A stretch of DNA of 6,654 nt from Actinomycetota bacterium (lineage in GTDB: Bacteria > Actinomycetota > Acidimicrobiia > Acidimicrobiales > Ilumatobacteraceae): positions 1 to 6,654 of the forward strand of contig WLFB01000073.1 of NCBI GenBank assembly GCA_009703975.1. Reading direction: 5' to 3'. How positions within the stretch are numbered: the first letter of the stretch is position 1; each line of letters begins with the position of its first letter. The notes under the pieces were generated by a model. It saw only the letters and a list, made by a program, of their open reading frames with translations. It had not been told where the DNA came from and did not search any database. This document shows positions 1 through 5,604 of this stretch, one piece after another. The position numbers and the translations under genes are program-made.

Positions 1-389
1 AACAAAAACCAATATTCGCCTCTCCAATATTCGCCTTCTTCTACATGCGAACTCGATAACAGAACTACTACATATCCAGAGAGCAAAAACACGCCTTTCA
101 TCACGAGGCTGAAATTATCGACGACATATCTTCCATCAAACATTGATCGAACTTGAACGTCTGACAATGCGAGCGTGAGAACTGGGATCATTGCTACAAG
201 CAAAGTGAACGAAGAGATGGCCGACAATAGCCATTTTTTGCGATCATCAATGAACAGATCCAAAATCAACACAAGACAAAGCCCACCAGCTAAAACCAAC
301 TCGGGTGCTAGCCCGTGATAATCAATAGTCGGCGCAACCCACTGCGCAGCAAGGTCGTTCAGATTTTGCAACTCAGCCCCCGAAAGCAC
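1..389 (-). CDS. nuoN: NADH-quinone oxidoreductase subunit N (NuoN), N-terminal part, cut by window edge
   Basis: NuoN is one of the three antiporter-like proton-channel subunits of the complex I membrane arm. About 129 codons are visible; the rest lies beyond position 1. The translation has a first membrane helix containing LAPELVLAGG (residues 27-36 from the GTG), a second helix around residues 53-74, then DNFSLVMKGVFLLSG leading into a third helix. It ends in VEEGEYWRGEYWFL, which matches the family pattern just before TM4. The gene follows nuoM, as in other nuo operons. The start is uncertain. A GTG at 387-389 follows an in-frame TGA directly, so it is the farthest upstream start possible, and it overlaps nuoM by 17 bp without a clear Shine-Dalgarno. 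A TTG at 369-371 lies 1 bp after the nuoM stop, with a GGGGG tract (377-381) 5 nt upstream. No in-frame ATG is near. The channel Lys and Glu residues are mostly outside the window. The identity is secure from sequence and position. Confidence 0.93.
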   Translation of the reverse strand, partial: MLSGAELQNLNDLAAQWVAPTIDYHGLAPELVLAGGLCLVLILDLFIDDRKKWLLSAISSFTLLVAMIPVLTLALSDVQVRSMFDGRYVVDNFSLVMKGVFLLSGYVVVLLSSSHVEEGEYWRGEYWFL

Positions 390-1914
390 TCAAAGTTACT
401 TGCACTGCTGGGTCAAGCACTTTGAACAATAAATTTGGCACGATGCCTAACACGAGAATTGCAATCAGTAACGGTGTCCACGCAACCCACTCGTAGATAG
501 TGACGTCATGAAGTTCATCGTGACTCGAGTGATCGTCATGAGCAGCATTTTTTGGTGTACCGAATGCGATGCGCTGATAGAGCCATAATAAGTATGCTGC
601 AGCGAGAACAGTTCCGAGTGCTGCAATCACCATGAATACTCGAAACACTGTTTCGTTTAATCCGGTAGCTGGGCTGTATGCCGAAAGAATTGCGGGGAAC
701 TCGCCCCAGAAACCGGCCAAGCCAGGCAACCCGAGTGAAGCCATCGTGCAAAACCCGAAGATCCAACCTAGATGAGGCATTTGAGTCAGCATTCCGCCTA
801 GTTTTGAAATTTCAAGAGTGTGATAGCGCTCTTTGACACTTCCAGCGACGAAAAATAACATTCCGGTTATCAAACCGTGAGCGACCATACCGAACATTGC
901 TGCGTTGATTCCAAAACTTGTCAAAGTTGAGATACCGAGCATGACGAATCCCATGTGAGCAACAGACGAGAAGGCAATTAATCGTTTCATATCTGTTTGC
1001 GCAAGACACCCGAGTGCACCGTAGATGATCCCGATGACAGCGAGACCGCCGATGTATGGCGCCCACTCGCGTGCGGCGATCGGCAAAATCGGAAGTGCGA
1101 TTCGGACAAATCCGTAAGTTCCTAATTTGAGCAAAATCGCCGCAAGAATAACTGAGCCCTGCGTTGGAGCTTGAGTGTGCGCATCGGGCAACCAAGTGTG
1201 AAATGGAAACATTGGTACTTTGACCGCAAAGCCAACAAACATTCCGGCGAAAATCCAAATTTGAATGTTCTTTGCGATGCTGCCACTGTTTTCAATTAGG
1301 TATGGAATGCTGAAACTCTCCGCACCTGTTTTGAAAAATAGCGCCAAAAATGCGATCAGCATCAGCGCCGAACCGAACATTGTGTATAGGAAGAACTTGA
1401 TTGATGCATATTGGCGTTGCTCGCCACCCCACACACCGATCATAAAAAACATCGGCAACAATACGAGTTCAAAGAATACGAAGAACAAAATCAAATCTTG
1501 AGCGATGAATGTTCCGGCCATACCGGTTTGAAGGACGAGCAAGAGCGAAAAGAAAGCCTTTGGCTTGCCGGGGCTCGGCACGTGATCGAGCGAATAAATC
1601 ACAACCAATAAAGTGATGACCATGCTCAATAGATAAAGCGGAAGACTGATGCCATCGACACCAATAAAATACGAACTCTTAATGACAGAGATCCATTTTT
1701 CATTGGCAACAAATTGCATCTTTTCAGCCTGATTGAAATCAAACTTAAAAGCCGTATAGATACCAACTGCGAGCGTCGCAATGGACGTGACTAGAGCAAC
1801 CAGTTTCACTGACTGGTCTTGGGCTTTTGGCATCAGCATCATTAGTACAACGCCAACCATTGGCAGGAATGTGCCGAGGCTCAGCAACCAGTTGTTCTCC
1901 TGCAACATGTTCAT
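373..1914 (-). CDS. nuoM: NADH-quinone oxidoreductase subunit M (NuoM)
   Basis: NuoM is an antiporter-like (Mrp-type) subunit that forms one proton channel in the cytoplasmic-membrane arm of complex I. It has 513 residues, close to the usual 500-510, and its hydrophobic segments fit the usual 14 helices. The channel residues can be read directly: Glu149 in FFVFFELVLLP (E. coli Glu144), Lys232 in FAVKVPMFPFHTWLPDAHTQAP (Lys234), Lys263 in AAILLKLGTYG (Lys265) and Glu405 in LAGFWGEFP (Glu407). His320 lies in SSVAHMGFV, a conserved segment. The start ATG at 1912-1914 has a strong GGGAG (1924-1928) 9 nt upstream; the second in-frame ATG at 1906-1908 would be 15 nt away, so the first is preferred. 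The gene begins 26 bp after nuoL. Residues 457-470, between the last two helices, form a small His/Asp cluster (AAHDDHSSHDELHD) that parallels the larger one in NuoL. Confidence 0.98.
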   Translation of the reverse strand: MNMLQENNWLLSLGTFLPMVGVVLMMLMPKAQDQSVKLVALVTSIATLAVGIYTAFKFDFNQAEKMQFVANEKWISVIKSSYFIGVDGISLPLYLLSMVITLLVVIYSLDHVPSPGKPKAFFSLLLVLQTGMAGTFIAQDLILFFVFFELVLLPMFFMIGVWGGEQRQYASIKFFLYTMFGSALMLIAFLALFFKTGAESFSIPYLIENSGSIAKNIQIWIFAGMFVGFAVKVPMFPFHTWLPDAHTQAPTQGSVILAAILLKLGTYGFVRIALPILPIAAREWAPYIGGLAVIGIIYGALGCLAQTDMKRLIAFSSVAHMGFVMLGISTLTSFGINAAMFGMVAHGLITGMLFFVAGSVKERYHTLEISKLGGMLTQMPHLGWIFGFCTMASLGLPGLAGFWGEFPAILSAYSPATGLNETVFRVFMVIAALGTVLAAAYLLWLYQRIAFGTPKNAAHDDHSSHDELHDVTIYEWVAWTPLLIAILVLGIVPNLLFKVLDPAVQVTLSAFGG

Positions 1915-1923
1915 ATTTCTATT

Positions 1924-1928
1924 CTCCC
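1924..1928 (-). promoter_or_regulatory. Shine-Dalgarno of nuoM
   Basis: GGGAG on the minus strand lies 9 nt before the ATG at 1912-1914. It sits inside the 26 bp gap after the nuoL TAA. It supports the first ATG over the second one two codons later, and it suggests that nuoM can be initiated independently rather than only by coupling to nuoL. Confidence 0.8.
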
Positions 1929-1940
1929 TTTTCCGACTAG

Positions 1941-4289
1941 TTACGTATTAATAATGACGAGGACGAGTGCAGCAACTGCGGCAGCACTAAACAATAGAGC
2001 TCCATATTGACTCACTTTGCCTGATTGAGTTGGTTGTGCAGCGGTGCCAACTGACTTCGTAAAAGTTGCCGAGTTATTTACTGTGCCATCGACAACACGT
2101 TGATCAATATTTCTATATACCCAACCGGAGAGTTTTTTTGTTGAGTTTGCTAAGCCATGCAGAATACCGTCCAAAATATTTTGGTTGAACCAATACGCCG
2201 CGCTCGCAATTGGATATGCAATGCTCCGAACAATAACTTTCTCGTAAAGGACATCCAAATAGTATTTGTTGACCAAGAATTTGTGACCGAGTCCGAGTAC
2301 CTTCACGCGCTGTGTGAGCCCAACAAGTCGGCGGTCACGCTTGGTGAAGAGAAGCAAACTTAAAATCCACGAAAGTGCAGCACCTAAAAAGACTATGAAC
2401 ATCGACAAAATCGCTTTTGACCACTTGAACGGAGCGTGTTTTAGTTGCGGCGCATAACAAATGCCACTCTCAGGTGTAGCCGAGCCACAAACAGACTCTG
2501 AGTGTGATTCTTCTGCGCCTGGCGCCGTAATAATTAGCGCTTCACCAGGTCCACCTGAGTGAGTCACGCCAACCACTTCGACCGCTCGAGGCTCGACCCA
2601 CAATTTCATTCGCTCCCAACTTTCACCAAATGGAGTCGCATTGAGAAAACCGGAACTAAGTGCGAGTACAGACAAAATCATCAACGGAACTGTGATCAGT
2701 AAGCCTGATTCGTGTGGTCCGTGAGATCCGCCAGAGTCGTGCGTTGCAGGTGAATCATGCGAATCATGCGAATCATGCGTTGCGTGTGCGTCATGCGAAT
2801 CATGCGAATCATGCGAATCATGCGAGTTTTCGCCGGCTGATGCACCGCGCGGTTCACCAAAGAAAGTCAAATAAGTTGCTCGTGTCATATAAGCAGCTGT
2901 CATGAACGCACCAACGAGACCGATAATCATGAAGTTTGTGTAGCCATTATGTCCGACGTTGTCGATGATCTCGTCTTTAGAAAAGAATCCCGAGAATGGA
3001 AATACTCCGCACAACGCCAGAGTTGAAATAACCCAAGTAATAAATGTGATCGGCATAACTTTGCGCAATCCACCCATGTCACGTTTCATATCAAACGAAT
3101 GATGCGATGCGCTATGACTAATTGAGCCAGCCCCTAAAAACAAACAGGCTTTGAAAAACGCATGAGTAAAAATATGAAACACCGCTGGCAACCAAGCTCC
3201 AGCACCAAGGCCGAGCATCATGTAACCAAGTTGCGACACTGTTGAATATGCGAGCACGCGTTTAATATCGTTTTGTACAAACGCCAGTGCCGCCGAAATC
3301 ACAATTGTGATTGCGCCGATGATCATGATCAGGTTTCCGCCACTGCCAAGAATGTCTAACCCGACGAAAAATACGGGATACAAACGGGCGACTAAATAAA
3401 CTCCGGCTACGACCATGGTCGACGAATGCAATAGCGAACTAACCGGTGTTGGGCCAGCCATTGCGTCAGGCAACCAAGTGTGCAATGGAAACTGGCCACT
3501 CTTACCAATACACGCGATAAATAGCGCAACAGCAGAAATTGTGATCACGGTACTATTCGGTTCACCCGAAAGGGCCCAAGCCGAGATTCCACGAATTGAG
3601 AAACCTGAAACACCTAGATGCTCTTGTGTCCAGTCGTTGGCCGAGAAATAAAGCATCGTTATACCAACAAGCAAGCCAGCGTCACCAGTGCGAACCGTGA
3701 AGAATGCTTTCAACGCTGCTTTGCTGTTTGCGTCGTCTTCCCACCAATGACCGATCAACATGAAACTGCACAAGCCCATGACTTCCCAGCCGAGTAAAAA
3801 CAAGATCATGTTGTCGGCCAAAACCATCGCCAACATCCCACCAGAAAACAATGTCAGTGCCGCAAAGAAATGTGTATAACGGCGATCACCGCGAAGATAC
3901 TCAAGTGAATAAATCTGCACAAGCGTAGAAATAAACGCAACGACTATTAAAACGAGAACCGAAAGACCGTCAATGTGTTGGCCGATACCGAAATCGAAAC
4001 CACCACTGCGCCACCACGACCAAGATTTAATAACAGGTTCAACGAACTGCTCTTCTGTTGCGCTATTCGTGCGTTGAATCCATTGGTAACCGGCACCTGC
4101 GGCCAATACAAGAGACGAAAGCATTGACAGCACACCAAGTTCGCTGCCTTTCATTGGCAAGCGCTTACCAAACAAAATGATCAATGCAAATGCGATTACC
4201 GGCACAACAGGGATTAGCCATGCGTGTTCAAGAAACCATCCAGACACAAGTGGCGCAAGAACTTCAGATTCAGAGGCAAATAATTTCAT
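1941..4289 (-). CDS. nuoL: NADH-quinone oxidoreductase subunit L (NuoL) with His/Asp-rich insertion
   Basis: NuoL is the distal antiporter-like proton-channel subunit of complex I; its C-terminal lateral helix clamps the membrane arm. It has 782 residues, against about 613 in E. coli. Channel residues seen are Glu169 in LLGWEVMGLCSF (E. coli Glu144), Arg200 and Asp203 in VRTGD (Asp178), Lys263 in IGKSGQFPLHTWLPDA (Lys229), Lys380 in HAFFKACLFL (Lys342) and Lys438 in FSGFFSKDEII (Lys399). The extra length lies largely in two loops. Residues 489-527, between TM13 and TM14, are repeats of His-Asp-Ser. Residues about 570-620, between TM14 and TM15, are long and contain Cys601 and Cys611. Residues about 660-745 fit the lateral helix (NKYYLDVLYEK, AYWFNQNILDG, YRNIDQRVVDG), and the last 25 form a final helix. 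The ATG overlaps the nuoK stop (ATGA) and has GGAG 8 nt upstream. The protein looks intact and functional. Confidence 0.98.
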   Translation of the reverse strand: MKLFASESEVLAPLVSGWFLEHAWLIPVVPVIAFALIILFGKRLPMKGSELGVLSMLSSLVLAAGAGYQWIQRTNSATEEQFVEPVIKSWSWWRSGGFDFGIGQHIDGLSVLVLIVVAFISTLVQIYSLEYLRGDRRYTHFFAALTLFSGGMLAMVLADNMILFLLGWEVMGLCSFMLIGHWWEDDANSKAALKAFFTVRTGDAGLLVGITMLYFSANDWTQEHLGVSGFSIRGISAWALSGEPNSTVITISAVALFIACIGKSGQFPLHTWLPDAMAGPTPVSSLLHSSTMVVAGVYLVARLYPVFFVGLDILGSGGNLIMIIGAITIVISAALAFVQNDIKRVLAYSTVSQLGYMMLGLGAGAWLPAVFHIFTHAFFKACLFLGAGSISHSASHHSFDMKRDMGGLRKVMPITFITWVISTLALCGVFPFSGFFSKDEIIDNVGHNGYTNFMIIGLVGAFMTAAYMTRATYLTFFGEPRGASAGENSHDSHDSHDSHDAHATHDSHDSHDSPATHDSGGSHGPHESGLLITVPLMILSVLALSSGFLNATPFGESWERMKLWVEPRAVEVVGVTHSGGPGEALIITAPGAEESHSESVCGSATPESGICYAPQLKHAPFKWSKAILSMFIVFLGAALSWILSLLLFTKRDRRLVGLTQRVKVLGLGHKFLVNKYYLDVLYEKVIVRSIAYPIASAAYWFNQNILDGILHGLANSTKKLSGWVYRNIDQRVVDGTVNNSATFTKSVGTAAQPTQSGKVSQYGALLFSAAAVAALVLVIINT
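2430..2582 (-). other. NuoL TM14-TM15 loop with a cysteine pair
   Basis: This segment encodes NuoL residues 570-620, a polar stretch between two hydrophobic helices. It holds Cys601 (TGT at 2487-2489) and Cys611 (TGT at 2457-2459), nine residues apart, within ESVCGSATPESGICYAP. With the usual NuoL topology (N-terminus outside, 16 helices), this loop faces the outside of the membrane. The loop and cysteines are seen directly; the topology comes from family knowledge; a disulfide is only inferred. Confidence 0.6.
2734..2823 (-). repeat. 9-bp tandem repeat encoding His-Asp-Ser in nuoL
   Basis: Ten in-phase 9-bp units. Six are identical (gaatcatgc on the plus strand): three at 2752-2778 and three at 2797-2823. 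Between them are two degenerate units, and before them (2734-2751) two more, of which gagtcgtgc at 2734-2742 differs at two bases. On the coding strand each exact unit reads Ser-His-Asp with the same codons (TCG CAT GAT). The period is a whole number of codons, so copy number can change without breaking the frame. Identical codons across copies suggest recent expansion by slippage or unequal recombination. Confidence 0.9.
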
Positions 4290-4585
4290 CCGCGCATCTC
4301 CGAAAGGTCGTCAACTGAAATTGTTTTCTTATTGCGGTAGACGAGTAGAACTAGACCTAGACCGACACCGACTTCAGCTGCAGCAACCGCAATGATGTAC
4401 AAGGCAAATACATGACCATCTGTTGAGCCGTTACGTAAAGCAAACGTCAACAAGTTGATGTTCACCGAATTTAAAATCAATTCGATTGACATCAACATCA
4501 ATACAGCATTTTTACGAGCGACAACGCCATAGACGCCAATACAGAATAAAACTGCGGCCAAAAATAAGAACTGATTAACAAACAT
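4286..4585 (-). CDS. nuoK: NADH-quinone oxidoreductase subunit K (NuoK)
   Basis: NuoK is a small three-helix membrane subunit (related to mitochondrial ND4L) that links the E-channel near the quinone site to the antiporter-like subunits. Its 99 residues match the family's usual length of about 100. The two membrane-buried glutamates are present: Glu35 in LMSIELILNSVNINLL (E. coli Glu36) and Glu71 in AVAAAEVGVGLGL (Glu72). The helices are at about residues 5-22, 27-50 and 60-83, followed by a short polar tail ending in SEMRG. The ATG at 4583-4585 lies 4 bp after the nuoJ stop and has AGGA (4594-4597) 8 nt upstream, overlapping the end of nuoJ. The stop overlaps the nuoL start as ATGA, which favours coupled translation of K and L. 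Nothing about the protein is unusual. Confidence 0.98.
   Translation of the reverse strand: MFVNQFLFLAAVLFCIGVYGVVARKNAVLMLMSIELILNSVNINLLTFALRNGSTDGHVFALYIIAVAAAEVGVGLGLVLLVYRNKKTISVDDLSEMRG
4298..4301 (-). promoter_or_regulatory. Shine-Dalgarno of nuoL inside nuoK
   Basis: GGAG on the minus strand lies 8 nt before the nuoL ATG, within the last codons of nuoK (TCG GAG ATG). With the ATGA stop-start overlap it fixes the nuoL start and points to coupled translation of nuoK and nuoL. Confidence 0.75.
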
Positions 4586-4589
4586 CTGG

Positions 4590-5084
4590 TCAGTCCTTTC
4601 TCGCCAAAACGATTGCGCCTACAACTGCCGCCAAAAGCACAAACGAAAGTGCCCAGAACGGCAACAAGTATGGACCGAAAATTTGATCGGATATTTCTTG
4701 AGTTGATACAACTGACGCTGTCTGGGGCAGTTTCTCATCGCCAAACGAACTAACGAGTGCCACGCTCATGGCGGCGAACATTACTAACCCAACAGGAATG
4801 CCGAGCTTCTTATAACTGTTGTTTAAGTCAGACTCTGTGCCGATTCTGGCTCGGGTAAGCATTGTGCCGAAAAGAAACAACACCATCACTGCACCTATAT
4901 ATACGAGTACCTGGGTAACAGCAACAAACTCGGCTGCCAACAAAATGTACTGGGCGGCCGCACCGGCGAGCACGACTACCAGCCAAAGCGCCGCATGCAC
5001 GACATTGTTTGTTGTGACGACACGCAAGGCAGCGACGATCATCACAATTGCAATAATCCAGAAGCCGATGTTTTGTGCGATCAC
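4590..5084 (-). CDS. nuoJ: NADH-quinone oxidoreductase subunit J (NuoJ)
   Basis: NuoJ is a five-helix membrane subunit (related to ND6) between NuoH and NuoK; the distorted helix TM3 takes part in coupling quinone reduction to proton pumping. It has 164 residues, in the usual range. Segments seen are TM1 at about 5-21, TM2 28-49, TM3 52-73, TM4 93-112 and TM5 139-160. TM3 reads EFVAVTQVLVYIGAVMVLFLFG with Glu52, Tyr62 and Gly64; Tyr62 corresponds to the conserved Tyr59 of E. coli TM3. The start is a GTG at 5082-5084: an in-frame TAA lies just two codons upstream, and the next ATG (codon 15) would cut TM1. There is no Shine-Dalgarno at normal distance; the nearest GAAAGG ends 15 nt before the GTG. 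The gap after nuoI is 31 bp and the stop is 4 bp before nuoK. Translation may depend on ribosomes arriving from nuoI, which is inference. Confidence 0.97.
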   Translation of the reverse strand: MIAQNIGFWIIAIVMIVAALRVVTTNNVVHAALWLVVVLAGAAAQYILLAAEFVAVTQVLVYIGAVMVLFLFGTMLTRARIGTESDLNNSYKKLGIPVGLVMFAAMSVALVSSFGDEKLPQTASVVSTQEISDQIFGPYLLPFWALSFVLLAAVVGAIVLARKD

Positions 5085-5115
5085 GATTTAGTAACTAAGC
5101 CTTTCAAATTTATGT

Positions 5116-5604
5116 TCATTTCTTCTTTTTATCCGCGCCAGCTTCGAGTTCTGGTGCTTCTGGGACTGTTTCCATCCACTCACTGAGTTTGGTTTTATCG
5201 TGCAACAGATCTGAGATATTTGGCTCGGAATATTCATACTCTGGGCTCCAGAACAGCGCATCAAATGGGCAGACTTCAACACAAATACCGCAGTACATAC
5301 ATAATGCATAGTCAATGTCGAAACGATCCAACAAATTAACTTGACGAGGTTTTCCCCCTTCGCGACGAGGTGGCGCGAGTTCTTTGTGCGCTTCAATATA
5401 GATGCACCAGTCCGGGCAAGAGCGCGAACACAACATGCATGAAGTGCAATTGTCTTGATGTAATGCGATAACGCCACGAGAACGAATCGGCGGGGTTTCT
5501 TTTTCGTGCGGATACTGCACGGTGTTTGAACCGTTGACAGTTGTTTTGAACAGCGTACCAAGAGTTACGCCAAGTCCTTTAACGAGTCCTGGAACTTTTG
5601 CCAC
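5116..5604 (-). CDS. nuoI: NADH-quinone oxidoreductase subunit I (NuoI), two 4Fe-4S ferredoxin-like subunit
   Basis: NuoI is the peripheral subunit that sits on the membrane arm and carries clusters N6a and N6b, passing electrons toward cluster N2 and the quinone. Two full 4Fe-4S motifs can be read: Cys53, 56, 59 and 63 in [12 protein letters not shown], and Cys102, 105, 108 and 112 in [12 protein letters not shown], each followed by Pro. Its 162 residues are normal for the family. The N-terminal region ([11 protein letters not shown]) is the expected membrane-contacting amphipathic helix. After the Cys motifs, PDWCIYI and [14 protein letters not shown] resemble an actinobacterial NuoI type as I recall it. 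The acidic tail ends in four lysines. The start is a GTG (5602-5604) placed directly after the nuoH TAA, with AAAGGTGG (5613-5620) 8 nt upstream; no ATG is available near it. A 157-codon open frame overlapping it in another frame is a shadow. Confidence 0.98.
   Translation of the reverse strand: MAKVPGLVKGLGVTLGTLFKTTVNGSNTVQYPHEKETPPIRSRGVIALHQDNCTSCMLCSRSCPDWCIYIEAHKELAPPRREGGKPRQVNLLDRFDIDYALCMYCGICVEVCPFDALFWSPEYEYSEPNISDLLHDKTKLSEWMETVPEAPELEAGADKKKK

Noticed and set aside
11..35. Direct repeat aatattcgcc (11-20 and 26-35)
   Set aside because: It encodes the two GEYW copies in the NuoN motif GEYWRGEYW, a place where the family normally has a similar doubled aromatic motif. It is explained by the protein.
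812..1258. 148-codon minus-strand open frame inside nuoM
   Set aside because: It is a shadow of nuoM in another frame, with an Arg/Cys/Ser-rich composition and no domain, while the nuoM frame carries all the conserved channel residues.
1265..1611. Plus-strand open frames antisense to nuoM, and similar ones antisense to nuoL, nuoJ and nuoH
   Set aside because: They are short, low in complexity and lie opposite highly conserved membrane-helix coding. Nothing supports expression.
1915..1940. Possible terminator or promoter between nuoL and nuoM
   Set aside because: There is no inverted repeat with a T-run and no -10/-35 pair. The gap is accounted for by the nuoM ribosome binding site.
2734..2823. 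Regularly spaced repeats as a possible CRISPR array or iteron set
   Set aside because: The units are 9 bp, contiguous and without spacers, and they are in frame inside nuoL encoding His-Asp-Ser. They are a coding tandem repeat.
5088..5561. 157-codon open frame on the minus strand overlapping nuoI
   Set aside because: It is out of frame with nuoI, which has two complete 4Fe-4S motifs and a strong ribosome site. The overlapping translation is Cys/Arg/Lys-rich with no recognisable domain.
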